NCBI RefSeq assembly: GCF_047495875.1
Contig: NC_092474.1
Span: 7,705,001 to 7,769,000, forward strand
Source: Pithys albifrons albifrons
Taxonomy: Eukaryota; Chordata; Aves; Passeriformes; Thamnophilidae
Length of the DNA stretch: 64,000 nucleotides
Direction of reading: 5' to 3'
Part shown: positions 44,341 through 57,489 of the stretch, piece after piece
Layout: each line of letters starts with the position of its first letter
Numbering within the stretch: position 1 is the stretch's first letter
The notes under the pieces: model-generated
Seen by the model: only the letters and a program-made list of their open reading frames with translations
Databases searched by the model: none
Told to the model about the DNA's origin: nothing
Program-made: the position numbers and the translations under genes

Positions 44341-45934
44341 CCTCGCCCGCCGCCATGGAGCGCTGAGCCGCGGCCGCCGCTGCTCGCCCTCCGCCCCGCG
44401 TCCCCCCCGCGCCCGCCCCGCCCCGCCGGGCACCGACCGCCGCCGCCGCACAAAGGAAGCGGGGCAGCCGCGCTGTGATGCCCCCGGGGGTCCCCGCGCC
44501 GCGCCAGCCCAGCCGCGCCGGGAGGATTTCATTTTAATTTTTTTTCCCCCCTCCGCGGGCGATTCCGTGGCTGCCCCGCCGCCCGTGCCGTGCGGCCCCG
44601 CCGCGCCCCCGGGGCCGAGCGGCGGCGGGTCCCCCGCGCTGGCCGCGCGCGGGGCGGGGCGGGCCGGGGCGCGGGGCCGGGCGGGCGCCGCCGCCGCTGC
44701 TGCGCGGCCCGGGGGGGGCGGCCCCGCGCGCCCCGCACCGCAGCGCCCGCAGCCGGCCCGCATCCAGCTCTGACGGTAACGGGGGTCCGGGCACCGGGGG
44801 GGGGTTCGGGGGGGCGGGTTACCGGAGGGGGCGCGCGGGGACCGCAGGGCTCCGCCGGCTCCAGGGGCGCAGCGGAGGTGGCCCCGCCGCAGCGCCGGTG
44901 CCCGGAGGTGCCCGCGGAGCCGCCGCCGCCGGGGACCGGCTCGCCCGTCCCTACCGGAGAGGAACGGGAACAACTTTTGGGTTTTCTCTTGTTTTGAGGG
45001 GTTTTTTTCCCCATCCAATTTTTGATTTTTTAATGGCTTTTTGGGTCGTCTGACTCGTAAGTGGAAATAAAATATCCACGGGTGCCTCCAGGAGGAAAGC
45101 TGAGACACTTCCAGCGGGAGCCGACCGGCAGCTGCCGCCTTTGCTGCGACCCTTTTCTGCCCCTTTTCGGATGGGAAAAAAAAAAAAGGGAGGGGGTTTC
45201 TCCTCCTTCTAGGGCAAGGAAGCGCCCGATCCCACCGGGACACCGGAGCGGGTGGCGGCAGAGCAGGACCCCGCCGTGGACCCCGCGCTGATGTGGATCC
45301 CGCCGGTCACAAAGGAGAGGGAAGAAAGACCCACCCAGCGATGGTTTATTTAACACCCGTCTCCCTGTCTGCCTCCGCTGGGTCAGGAGGCTCTGCCGGG
45401 GAAAAATCCCCTCTGGAAAAAAGCTCCGCTGCGGAGGGAGCATCCCCGAGCACCCTTATGGCATCTTCTGGACCATCGGCGCTGGGAATACGATTCAGCG
45501 GGGAAGAGGCGTCGTGTTCCCCGAGAGCTCCTGGGCAGCACGGCTGGGCATCCACCGGCTCCAGCCGCGGACGAGCGGGCTGTGCCGCCACTCCGGCTCT
45601 GTCCCCAGCAGAAATGAGCTGTTCTCGGTGCCAGCAGCTCAGCCTCAGCATCCCAATCCAGCTCTGGGAAAGCCATCGCATCGTGGGAATTTAATGGCTG
45701 GAGAGGCAGGGCCTGGCCGCAGCGAGCCGGCGGCGGCACGGCACGGCTCGGCTCGGCTCCCTGCAGGGTTCGGCTGCAGCGGGGCTCGGGGCTCTGGCCC
45801 TGCCGGCTCCTTCCGAGGACAACCAGCGACAAAGTTTTCCAGCCGTGCTCGGTGTTTTCCAAGGGACGAATTTGTTGGCATCAGGCACTGGTGGTTTGCC
45901 TGGCTGTGGTTGTTGGGATCTCTGTAGGAGGTTT

Positions 45935-45985
45935 TTGATGTATATTTATGTGTCTCTATATTTATATTTATATATTTATCAGTGC
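45935..45985. repeat. AT-rich simple repeat
   Basis: Degenerate (tatttatat)n run: tgtatatttatgtgtctcta then tatttatatttatatatttatc-type text. It lies just downstream of the CpG island. Confidence 0.75.
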
Positions 45986-46899
45986 ATCCCCCTGCTCGGG
46001 GGATGCTCGTGTTCAGAGGCTGCAGGCAGCTTGCCCGGGTGGGTGACGGGCGCTCAGGAAGGACAGAGTGGCCGTGGGGCACTGCGGGCATGGGGACAGA
46101 GCCACGTGGCCGCTCTTTCAATAAGGAGTGTCCAGCGTCTTGCTCGAGATGATTTGGGGGCATTTAGCAGTTTTATACCTTCCCGTGGCCCTGCGGTGGG
46201 GTTTGATCGTCTGGTGTGCTGGGCACAAGCTGCTGGTCAGTGGCCACACACGTGGACATTGCTCCGGTGGGAGCCGGGCTGGCAAAGCCCTCGCACATGG
46301 GCTCTGGTGTTGGGAGGTGAGGTGGGAAATATCCCTGGCAGAGGGCACCTGGCGCCCTGGGAGGGATTTTTCGTGTTAAGGATCTATAAAACTTTGAGGA
46401 GCGATTGGAGGTGCCGGGAGCCGCGGGGGGAGCCGGGTGCGGTCGGGCCAGGCTGCCCCGACGCGGTGGGGAAAGGAGAGGGAGGCTCTGGTCGCTCTGC
46501 CGTGTGCTGACCTTGTGTGTGGAGCAGGGGAAGGGAAAGCCGTTCCCTGGCTGCGGGAGCACAGCTTGTTTTCCCAGCTTCAGGAGCAGCTTTCCTGCTG
46601 TCTGGTGGGTCGGTGCCGCTGGGGCGCGTTCTCTGTGCCGGAGCAGCGCCGGCTGCGAGCTGGGCCCGTCTCAGCCGGCTGTGGCATTAAAAATTGAAAT
46701 ATCTCGCTGTGCATATTTATCCCCAGGCAGGAGCAGGGAATCCCATGGAGGGGGTGGCTGTTGCCGGGCTGTCCCTGGGGACAGAGCCCTCGGGGAGGCC
46801 ACGTCACCTCCGTTTTTAAGCCCCTCTGGTTATCTGTCTTGTGTGAGCCTGAAATTCGTCTATTCCCGAGCAGGCTGCAGAGGAGCTGCTTCCCTCCCG

Positions 46900-47100
46900 G
46901 GGCTGGTTTTTGATCGCAGGCTGCTGCCCTGCCCGGGTAAGGGCTCTGGCTCCGGGGGCGGGGGTCTCCCGGGTCGCACGCCCCCGCGGTGGTCTGTGCC
47001 AGGCCGGGCGCTCCGTGCCCGCCCCGCGCTGCCCCCGCGCTCGCCGTGCGTGCGGCAGCAGCCTTTGCCTCCCTGCCAGGCGGCGGAGTTAATTTTTGCC
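46900..47100 (+). promoter_or_regulatory. Second CpG-rich patch with a strong splice donor
   Basis: High CpG density (gtcgcacgcccccgcggtgg, ctgcccccgcgctcgccgtg) with a consensus donor cgg|gtaagg at 46936/46937. It could be an alternative FAM222A first exon, but no start site can be seen. Confidence 0.35.
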
Positions 47101-47574
47101 TGGAGCGGGTTTCCTGCGTGACCTCAACTTGTGTGGGAAAATGTGCGGTGAAGCCGGGCAGCCCTGCTCTCTCTCCGGCGGGATCCTGCGGCGCGGGGCC
47201 TCGGGAATGAGTGGTGGGAGCCAGCCCACCCCGCCACCCTCCTCCTGTCGGGTACCACGGGCACGGGGGTGGGCTCCGGAGAAAGGGGGTGTCGGGGTGG
47301 TGGCGTTAGTGGCAAGAGGCTTGCGGCCTCACGGCTCATTCGGGGGCCAGAGCAGGGTATCTGTCCCTGTGGAAGGACCTTTGCTGGTGGTGTCTCATTC
47401 TGGGGTGGAGGGAGCGTGTGTGTGACCTCCCCAAGGCTGGCGATGATGCAGCTGGCGGGGTGGGCCGGGGGCTGCACCTGCCGGGACCCCTCTCCCGGCC
47501 CCGCCGGCATCTGTGCCGCCGCATGTCCGTCTGCAGCGGGCGCATGCATGCAAAAATAAGACATTTCTTCTTTC

Positions 47575-48110
47575 TCTTCTGCCTGCGCATTCCTCAAAAA
47601 GCTAATATTCATGAAAGGTAATTCAATCAAACCACGATGCCTATCAGCTAATGCAGCAAAGCTGGCGCAGGGGTGAGAATGGGAGCCAGGAACACAAAAG
47701 CCCTGTTTTATTACCTCCTGCTTGCCTGAGAATTGCTTTTCTCCCTCGAGTGAGCCGGCTAAAGCTGGCTTTATTATGTTAACCTATTTGCGTGTCAAGA
47801 GCTATTGTGCCTCTCTTTATCTGTGTTTGTATTTGCTCGATGCAGGGAATAAAAGGACGAGGCGAAAATGGATGGCTGGTCAGTGCTCCGCGCTCTGGGG
47901 GCACTGATTGGTTGCTAAGTGATTTGCATCCCCGGTAATCGCTTTTATCTCGGAAGGATGTCGTGTATAATTATAAGCCTACTGACATCTTTTGAAATCT
48001 GCCTAATGGGTGTTTTTAATTTACATGGGAAGCAGGGGCTATTTGTGTTGCTCTGATTACAGGTTGGGCGAGTATATGGGTTAAAATAGAGATATTTCCA
48101 TAGATGTGGG
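47575..48110. other. Enhancer-like block with CCAAT, octamer and GATA-type sites
   Basis: gattggttgctaagtgattt joins an inverted CCAAT box to a half X-box and leads straight into a perfect octamer ATTTGCAT (47922-47929). Further on are cttttatctcgg (GATA type), gtataattataagcctactg and ttttaatttacatgg. Motif density and retained CpG make it one of the strongest intronic candidates. Confidence 0.45.
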
Positions 48111-49465
48111 GGACTGGGAGGGATGAGGCTGGGATTTTTGCCTAGTTCCTGCTCGCTCAAGGGTGGGTAGAAGAGCAGAAGTCGCCGTGTGTGTTTGAGG
48201 TTTAGTCCCTCAGGCCAGTGCACAGCCTGGGGTGCTGCTGGTCTGTGTGCTCGGTCCCTGTGGGGGCTGGTCCTGGAGCCATCCTGTGAAATACAACAGG
48301 AGGTGGGCTCCTGGCTGGCTCAGCCCAGCTGTGGCTGTGGGCACAGGACCCCTCTGTGCAGCCTGGGATGAGGCACTGGCAGGGCTGTGTCGCTGAACAC
48401 CCACTCTGGCCATTGTGCCAGGGTGAGGTGCTGGTGCTGATCCGGGTGGTACAAGGAGCTGGCTGTTCTGGTGAGGAGACAGGATGAGGTTCCTGCTCAA
48501 CTTCCAGTGCAGGGAGCGTGCGGGGCTCTGCCGGACCTGGAGGTGCCTGTGGATCTGCTGTCTGTGGGTCTCAGGAGCCAGAGAATGCTGTGGCTCCAGC
48601 ACAGCCGCAGCTGGTGGGTCACACGGCCGTGCTGGAACCGCTGTGTTCACTCACAACAAATACAGCTCCTGAGCACCCCATGTCCCGCTGCCAGCCCTGG
48701 GCACCCCCGGTCTCGCCGACAGCCCTGGGCACCTGCATCCAGCAGGATCTCACCAGGCCTGCCGAGGTGTTAACGGGGTTTGGGGTGTGCTCCTGGTGCT
48801 GCTGGCACCGGCAGGGCTGCAGTGCACCTCCTGGGCAGGCAGTGGGGTGTGGGTGCTCTGCCACAGCCCTGTGTATGCTTGGGTGTGGAGAAGCCACGGT
48901 GTGGGAAGTGTCCTGCCAGGAGTGCCATGCTGGGGACACTTGGCTGTCCTGCCTTCTGCCTCCGTGCTGGTAAATTGTTGGAAAGGTAGAGGTCTGAGGT
49001 GCAGACAGGGGGGAGACAAGGGGTCTTGGTGTCCCCCCAGTGCTCTGTGGCTGGGACAGGGATGCCTCAAACAGGCAAGAGGTCTTGACACCAGGTCGGT
49101 GCTTGCGAGGAGCGCAGGGGCTGGGCTGGGTGAGGGTTGGGGGCAGGTCCCAGAGGTAGGTCACCCACAGGGGCAGCTCCAGCCAGCTGCCTCCTTCCTC
49201 CTCCTCCAGGAAAGGCCATAACTGAGCCACAAGCACGTGCCTGTCTCCCTCAGGCCGCGCACAAGGTGACCCCATCAATTTGCAGGGCTGAACTGGTTCT
49301 GTGGCACTGTGGGCAGCGCTGTGCTGAGCAGGATGGGGTGCCAGGCTGGGAGGAAGCACGGGGGGTGGGAAAAGTTGATATGGGGGGCGAGTGCTGGACC
49401 CCATGCCTTGGACCCAGGGATGCTCTGCAGCCCCATCCCATCCCACCGAGTCCTGCTGGCGAGCA
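48111..49465. other. GC-rich intronic DNA, nothing recognised
   Basis: Unique sequence with long chance open frames on both strands (for example minus 48619-49509) that lack any family signature. A short imperfect duplication (ccagccctgggcacc) lies near 48690-48735. Confidence 0.55.
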
Positions 49466-51825
49466 GTGCGGGCACCGCTATTTATGGCTGGCTGTAAACA
49501 AACTCCCAATGAAAGAAAGTTAATGACCTGAGACTGACAGGAGCCTGCTGGGAGTTTTTATAGCCCCTGGGACTCCTTTTGCTAAAGAGAGAATACATCA
49601 GCGTTTTAACCCAAAACAGCAAGAGCCGTGTGGTGCGGGGACTGGGGAATGGCCCCAGCCTGGGGGGATGTTTCGGAGGGGCTGGTGCTGGCAGAGGAGG
49701 GGGTTTTAGTGGGGGAACTTGCTCTTGTTTCTGTGTCTGTCTCCGTGTGTGGGACTGGGATGTGCAGCCCCCTCCTCGGGAGGCATGTCCCGGCATCGGG
49801 GGCTCTCCAAGGCTTTGCCATCTGCCTCTTGTAGGTCATCTCTGCCGTGCTCTAGGCAAGAGCGGGGGCTGGCTTAGTGTAGCTGGTAACCACACACTAA
49901 TAAAGCCTTAATACCCTGCAGCAGGGAGATTTTGCTGTCAGAGATAAATATTCATATTGCTTTCCAATTCAGCCTTGGCTGCACGACAGGGGTGCCGTGG
50001 GGGGAGACGGGAAGGCTGCGGTGTGGGGCATTCCGAGCCCCACTGGCTGCCCTGCCCACGCCTGCCTGCTGCCTGTTGTGTTTGATACCGTGTCCTAGCT
50101 AATTGTGGGGTGGGAATATCATCGCTGGTGCTCTGGGGGCAGGGTGGTCCAGGGTGCCCCTCTCACCCTGCTCCCTGCCTGCTCCTTCGCTGCTGCCTCG
50201 CACGCGCAGCCTCCATCTGCACGCGACGCTTGATTTACCGAGAAGAGCTGGCAGTTAAACCTGACAAATTGAAGGCGGTTTTAAGTGGTTCAGGTTAATT
50301 AATAGTCAGGGAAGTATCAATTTTTTAAGGGATGCTCTTGGCTCTCAGGGAGAACTGGAGCTTGACTTTGCCTTTGAAAAGTAACACCATCTGTGCGGGT
50401 GCCCATGGGCAGGGGGCTGGAGCCGGGCAGGGGGATTGGAGCCAGGCAGGTGGCTTAGGTCAGTGCCATCACTCTGGTTCCTATCCCAGCCTCCCATTGC
50501 TGCTGATATTTCTGACCTTGTGTGGCTGGTTTGCCAGGATGGGAAGGGACAGCGCCACCCTGTTGACCCAAGCCCTGCTGCTCATCTCAGTGCCCTGTGG
50601 GGCTCTGGTTGTCCTCTCTCCTTTCACAATGACCTGCTTTGGTCTGTGCCATGGCAGCAGAACTGGTGTGTAAACTGGGCCAGTAACCAGAGAGGTTCAG
50701 CTGTAGCCACCTGTAGCCAAGCGGCTGTGGGGACTGTGGGGGGACCCAGGGATGAGCAGCAGCATTAATGGGGGTCCATCCTGGGCTGGGACTGGGAGCT
50801 GATGTGGATGAACTGGAGCGGCACGAGCTCTCCTCAGTTCCTCTGTATGTGGCCCATGTGCTCACATCTGCAGAGCTCGGGCTGTGGGATTGCCAGGGGG
50901 GCAGATTTTGAAAACCATCATAATGAAAGAAGCTTAATCTCCCCTGTGAGGAGAGGCGGCTGGTCTGTGGGTTTGTGCAGCACAGGAAGCCTCTGAGCTG
51001 TGTCTGATAAAGACTCCATGGCACGAGGACCTGAGCAGTGTCTGTGGTGGTCTCAGTGCTGCTGTGCCATGAGGTGCTCCAGAGGTGGGAACCTCCAGGC
51101 TCTTGCTCGGGGCTGTGACCTGGGGCAGCTTTGAGCCTTCACAGGGCCATGTGCTCTGTCTTTCCCAGCACAGAGCAGGATGCAGGTGGAAGTGGTGGGT
51201 TTCCAGCAGGCCTAATGCTTGGGAATATGAGAGATTAAGGTTAGTGACCATTTTTTAACTCAATAAAGGGGAAGACAAGCAGGAGTCTGCAGTCCAGAGA
51301 TATAATTAGTTCGCAGCAGTGGTGCTTTCTTGATTTAGCTTCACAGAGCAGAACAAGACAAGGATGTTATACCCAATTAGCAATAACATACAGCCGGAGC
51401 CTCACTAGGTGAGATAACAAGCCATTTTTATAGCTCTTCTTTACAGACTTTTTTTTTTTTGGAAAGGGGGGGAAGGAAGCAAGGGACCAAGTCTTTATTT
51501 CTTTTCGTCAGGGAACAATTATTAGTGAGCTCAGAAAGCCCAGAGCTGAGTGATCTGTTGGCCAACACAGATGATAAAACAAATCAAACAGCTTGGAACT
51601 GGGCTGAGGCCGTCTGTCCATCCATCCAGGGGAGGCTGAGCCGTGTCCCGGCAAGGACATTGACAAGGGCCACCCACACACCGTGGATGTGTCCTGTCTG
51701 CTCCTGTGAGGGTTTAATGGCACGTGGCCTGGCAGTGCTGCTCACTGCCCTGAGGGCACCTGATGCAGGCAGGGTGGCCATCAATGCTGCTGGCTGTGCC
51801 CTGTTGTCTCCTGGTAGGCACACAG

Positions 51826-51995
51826 TCTGCAGCAATGTGACCCCAAGCCATGTACCCTCTTGGGCATGATGATTCCCCAGCAGTGTGACCCTGTCCCTCC
51901 TCTGCCACGATGGTGCCCCAGCAATGTGGTCCCGAGCCGTGTCCCTCCTTGGACACACAGGTCCCCCAGCAGTGTGGCCCTGAGCCGTGTCCCCC
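51826..51995. repeat. Minisatellite, ~41-53 base unit, 3-4 copies
   Basis: Diverged direct copies marked by 'ccccagcagtgtgaccctg' and 'gagccgtgtccctcc', of variable unit length. On the minus strand this produces repeated RRDTA..TLLG-like peptides, which are not evidence of a gene. Confidence 0.7.
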
Positions 51996-54900
51996 AGCAG
52001 CACAGCAGTCCCCAGAGGTTGACCCAGCCGTGTCCTTTGCTCAGCCCCGGTCAGGTGGCAGCCGCCTGCCGTCTGCCAGCGCCGCTCTGCCTTTGTACTG
52101 CGGATCGATGGCCATTGATTTTTCCTCCTGTGTAAACCTGGATGGGCCGGGCTGTGCAGGGTTTTCGTGCTCATCTGGCTCCATCTCTCCTGTGCTCGGA
52201 GCAGCCTGTGCTGGTCTCCACAGCCCACCCACCTCCCTCCTGCATCTGCAGCCACAAAACTCAAGGACATGCGAAAAAACAGCCTTACAAGGGTCAAGGA
52301 ATCTCGGGTTTCATTAATCAGCTTTTAATGATGGGCTCTGCTGTTTGCAGTCGCTCCCCAGGGCAGCACCCCCAGTCCCTCCTGTGGTACCTGCTGGGGC
52401 AGCTGGTTTGAGGCAGCTGGTTTGGGGCACCCATGGGAGCAGGGGCATCAGCCCCCTCAGTGTGGGGCATCCCTGGGGGATACTCCTGCTCCAGAGGGGG
52501 CTGATTGTAGGGGACCTTCTCCCTGTGGGTGTTGCCCCCCAGCAGTCACCCTTCTCCTATGGGGCAGAGCCAGAGGAGGGGACTTCCGTCCCCTTCCTGT
52601 CCTTTCTGTCCCCTCACCAGTTTCACAGCTTGACGGGAGTGTTCCCCGGGGGAGCTCTGTCTACCAAGGACCACGCAGACCTATCCCAGCACTCCCCCAG
52701 CCCACCATGGGGACCATGCCCCCCATGCCATGGGGACAGGGTTGGGGACATCCCCACTTGTCCCCAGCAGCCACAGAGCCGCTCTCTGGGCTAGTAATGC
52801 CTCGCAATGATCATCAACTCCCATCGTAATCATTAAGACTATTAGAAAGAAATGTTGGCTCGCAGCTCATGTCAGACTTTCTGTTCTGCTTTGCAAACGC
52901 GCACAATTAATGCCAATCAGGCGGGGGAGGCAGCCAGCTCAGATCCAGGCTGCTCCCAATCCCACTGTCTGCTCTCCACAGCCCGCCTGCTACATTTTCA
53001 TACAATTGCTACAAACATCGGAGGGAAACTCCGCGTTCTTCAGCAGTGCTGAGTATTGTTCTCTCTTCCTTCTAATTACTCGGCATTCAGGAGCTCATCC
53101 GGCCCCGGATCGGTGGGGAAAGGAGGGATTTGTACAGCAAATACAGAAATCTGGAGAGATGCCTTATTTTCCCATTCAGCGGCTGCATTAGGTTGTCTGT
53201 GGCTAAATAAGAAAGACCTGTTTAATTTTTCTTTGTCTTTTTCTTCCCCCCATAATGTTGGTTCTCCCCGTGGGTGCACAGTCTGGTCCCTGTCCCCCAG
53301 GAACCCCAAAAGCAGGGTGAGTTGGGGACAATGGGGGAAAAGAGCCGGAATTGCTTGCCCGGATGGTGTGGTATAATCCTTGTTACAAAAGTACACATCA
53401 ATTATAAGAATTCCTACAGTAATCTTGGAAATCTATCTTTTCTGCTGAACCAGCTCATTAAAGAGCACCATTCATTTCCATCTCTCCGGGTGAGAAGGGT
53501 TTAAATCTCCAAAGCTTTGTATTACCAAATAGACTGAGGGTGATGGACTCGTGTTAAATATTAAAAGGAAGAAGTTGATTTTTAGTTTTTTCCCCTCTTT
53601 TTCCCCAGACTGGCAGCGCAGACAAAGTATAACGTAAGGAGGGGAGGGTGGGGGGTCCCTGCCATGAGTCCTTTCCCCCACTGTGGATGGGTGATGTGGG
53701 GCTGCGCTCAGTGGATGCCTTTGAGGACCCCCCTCACCTCCTCTCTCCTGAGGACCCCAGCCAGCACCAGGGGAGAAGGGAGGAAGGGAGAGAGGTTTCC
53801 CCAGGCCACCCTGGCAAGCCCCCAAGCCTGTGCTGGCCCCGGCCATGGCACAGGCAGGGCTTTTGTGTGCAGGCAGGGCAGCAGCGGCCGTGGGCTGAGT
53901 GATGGGCACAGAGCCCCTTTGTGTGCAGCTGCGAGCGGGTCAGTGGTGACAGCAGGATGTGGGGATACAGACCTGCTGTGGGGATGGGGAGCTGGTACCC
54001 AGGGATGAGGGGAGGGTGCCCAGGGACCCGGGCATGGGGAGCAGCGGCCAGCCAGGGCCGAGGGTGGCGCGGGGCAATGTGTGCGCTGTGCCGAGGCTCT
54101 GTGCAAACATGCTAATTTGTTTTCTTTCTTGCCTCGCCTTTCAGGGTAATTGGTTGCATTTGAAGCCTTTGTGAAAGCCTTTGATTATAGTAATTTCAGC
54201 AGCGCGATCTACCCTAGATTCCTTCCTCAGATTCTTTCACAGCTCAGGCGCTCGGGGCTGTAATTACAGAGCGGCGCACGCCCGGCTGGCGGGGTCCGGG
54301 CACCGCGGCGCTGCCACCGCGGCCATGGCAGCACAGGGACCTGCCACTGCTGGGGCAACTGAGTCCTGGGCTGGGGCAGGACGCAGCCAGGATGGGGCAG
54401 GAGCTGTGGTGGGAGCTTTGATCTCTGCCGTGATGTTTGTTGGATCTCAGCTGGAGATGTGGGTGCTACAGGTGCCCATGGTGGGGACACCCATGCCAGG
54501 CTGGGGTCCAGGGTGCTTTTAATTGTTGCTCTGGAGGTCTTCCTGAAGCTGCTTGGCTTTTCTGGTGTCTTGATCCTGTGTCTCTGGTGGGTATGGGACC
54601 AAAACCCTGTGAGCATCCTGACCATCCACAGTGGGATGGTGGGCAGCTCAGTGGGCTCATTCCCCCAGCTCCTCTTCCCATCCATATGCAGGATGAAGGC
54701 ATGGCACGATTGTGTTGGATGATGAGGTTTTATTTGAGGGGCTGGTACCACATCAGAGGGGACACATCTGCACAGACAGGTCCGCCCACCTGCTACGCGC
54801 TGGCCCTGCCAGAACCCCAGTGCACAGAGCCAGGGCTGAGCTCTGCCAAAAACACTGACGGTGCCGAATGGGGTCCTGACCTTTGCTAACCGGGCCACTC

Positions 54901-56570
54901 CCCACCCCCCGCTCCTGGCATTTCATTCCCAGTCCCATGTAATGACCTTCTTGGCAGTGCCATGCCAGCGTCTGCCACTTCCAATTACCCACGGCTGCTC
55001 GGCACCCAGCGCAGCACACGGCGCTCCTCCTGCCCGCCAGGATGGCAGCAGGCTGGGGGATGTTGCACTTGTGGCTCAGGGACCCCCTGGCGCTGCCCAG
55101 GGCTCTGGGTCCCTGCCCTGGGGCACTGGAGTCAGTTGGCTTTCCAGAATCATTATTAACCTGTTCGAGCTGTTCCTGCTCTCAGCAAAAATAGATCTTT
55201 AATCTCTGCCCAAAATAGCTCATTTGATGAGAGGCCTGCTTAAAGCTGACACATAAATTTAACCAGGCCGCCCAAGCCCTGTGCGAGGACGTCTGCAAAT
55301 GCTCAACAGCACTTGAATTGTTGGTTTTTTGTTTTTTTTTTTAATTCCATCATTACGGACACATCTGATACCATATTTCTTCCATCGGGTCATTTGTGCT
55401 GCTCGGGAGGTGATTTGCTGTGCCCCATCCCAGTCTCTCTGGCCCTGCTTGTGGGCCAAAGGTTATTCTGAGGTGTTTTTGGATGTTGATTTTCTTGTGC
55501 AGTCTAGGGGTTTTTTTTCTTGGAACAGCCACAGGAGTAGAAACCTCAGTTCTGAGCGGGATGGGGAAGACTTAATACTGCCCTATAATGCCAGCAGCGA
55601 GGGGATGCTCTGCCCAGCTCCAGTGCCACTCTGACCCTGGCTATGTGCCACAGCTGTGGGCTCTGTGCCATCCTGGTGTCACAGCAGCCCGATAAAGGCA
55701 CCATCCCACTGGCAGCAAAATGCTCCAAAAGTAAAGGCAGGCTCTGGGGAAGTGGGAAATGGGGATGCTCAGTGTGTGACAGCAGAGTCCCAGGCTCAGC
55801 CTGGCATCTTCCCAGCATCTCCACAGGGCACATGCTGGGAGAAGCCACTCGGCTGGTCTGGGTCACTGTCCCAGCCCCCCACTTCCCCACCACCTCAGCG
55901 AGATCCTGAGCGGCAAAATAATCACTTCCAGAATCATTATCCATTGCAAACCCCAGCTTCCAATTTTAATCAGAGGAGCTGGTGTTGCTTTAAGATCTGC
56001 GGGTTTTAAAGATCACAAGAGGGGTTAGAGAAAATTACCCTTGACTCTTACATGCTAATGTAATCTCTAACCAGATCTGCAGCACTGCAGCTAAAATTGC
56101 TTTTTAGATTAACATTTAATTATTAACAGGGCCCCCTGAAAGGCCTGGGGCTGGAGCACATGGAGGGGAGAGGATTATCCCAGCCAGTGGAGGGTTGGTC
56201 GGGCGAGGGAAGGTCGTGGGGCGGCTGCTGGCACCATCCGTGCCTTGTGGCACCTTTGGTGGCAAAGTTTCGCTTTTATTTTACCTGGTGCTCCTCATGG
56301 TTTATGGTGGAGTAATCTTGCTATGCTTTGTGTAGGGCTGAGCTGTGGCATCACTTGCTGAGCATCCTGTCCCCTCCACCCTAAATCTGGGTGGGAGATG
56401 GGCATGAGCTGGCACGGCAGCACCAGCCAAAATCCTGCTCTCCCTGCAATGGGATGGGTATCTGCTGTGTGTAGAGGGGAGGCCTTCCTTCTCCAGCACC
56501 TCCTCACCCTCACAGGATGCCATGGGATGGGAAACCAGTGTCTGTGGGGACCAGGGATGGCGGCAGCATC

Positions 56571-56680
56571 TGTGCCAGGGCTGCTGTGGGAGTAGACCGA
56601 TGTCCCAGGGCTGCTGTAGGGGCAGCACCAATGTCCCAGGGCTGCTGTGGGGGTAGCACTGATGTCCCAGGGCTGCAGGG
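56571..56680. repeat. Minisatellite, 31-base unit, 3.5 copies
   Basis: Direct copies of gtcccagggctgctgtgggg + gtagcactgat starting at 56571, 56602, 56633 and 56664 (partial). Confidence 0.9.
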
Positions 56681-57489
56681 AAGGGGAGCTCCCTGGAGGG
56701 ACAATGGAATTCTCCTCCCTCCATGGAGGGACAAGGGACAGGGGTGTCCCCAGTGATAGTGGGTACCCTTGCTCCACACTGGCTGGGTTTGTTATACTTG
56801 GCACATCAGGGATCAGTGAGGGCCTTTTCTTCATTTCCCTGGTTGCTGCCAGCCTTGGCCTTGCTCCCACACTGTCAGTCTGTCCGTCCATCAGGCTCTG
56901 TCAGTGCCTCTCCCAGCCAGGGTGACCCCATCACCTCCTGTCCTTGAGCTGAACCCATTGCTGGCTTTTAATAACCAGGGAGGATGTGGTAGTGGTGTGA
57001 CTCAAACAGCTTTGCAGCATCGCTGTTCCTGCCCCTCCTTCTTTTCCTAAACCCAAAAGCTCCCTTTTTATGGGCTTGCACCTCAATAATGCCTGGGGAA
57101 GGATGTGGACATGTTGCAGCAGAGCCTGGATGGTGACCAAGACCTTGTCCTTTACCATCCCTGCCCTGCCTGCTGCCTCACACTGCCAGCAACTGCACAG
57201 ACCCACTTCAGGCTGAGACTTCAAAAGTTCCTTTTTCTTTTCTCCCCCTCCCGTCACATTTTCTTTTATCTAAATCCTCGCCTGCGAAAGCCTCTATCGA
57301 CAGCTGCACTGCCCTTATCTCGCCGGAGGGACCTTCGCAGGGAGCTCGCAGGAGATAAGCCCGACTTATCAGTGCTGATGTCAGAGGAGGTGCCAAACCC
57401 TCCCATCACTGGGGCTTTAGACATAGAGGGTGGTGGTTTTTATTAAAGTCACGAAGACCTTGGGCTTATAAATAGTGCGATGTTGAGAT

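Larger units (their letters stand above)
43380..45300 (+). promoter_or_regulatory. FAM222A: CpG island, probable FAM222A promoter and first exon
   Basis: By far the strongest CpG island in the window, about 1.9 kb. It is GC-rich with unsuppressed CpG, GC boxes, ZNF143/THAP11-type sites (43726, 43790), an X-box (43877) and an ACCGGG repeat. There is no TATA box, as usual for broad CpG promoters. FAM222A is known to have a non-coding first exon and a long first intron; the next recognised FAM222A exon is 15.5-17 kb downstream on the same strand. Possible exon 1 donors are cag|gtaagg at 43582/43583 and acg|gtaacg at 44775/44776. The exact start site and exon cannot be read from sequence alone. 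Confidence 0.7.

Noticed and set aside
43713..44366. Collagen-like PGP-rich plus-strand frame (217 codons)
   Set aside because: The PG(P/T/A) pattern is just the translation of the GC minisatellite in one phase; no collagen gene structure is present.
43579..45243. 554-codon minus-strand open frame
   Set aside because: It spans the CpG island and the ACCGGG repeat, where stop codons are rare and the period is a multiple of three. The product is low-complexity (V/P/A/R repeats) and other frames are equally open.
48619..49509. 296-codon minus-strand frame
   Set aside because: GC-rich, low-complexity, no domain, and overlapped by comparable frames on the plus strand.
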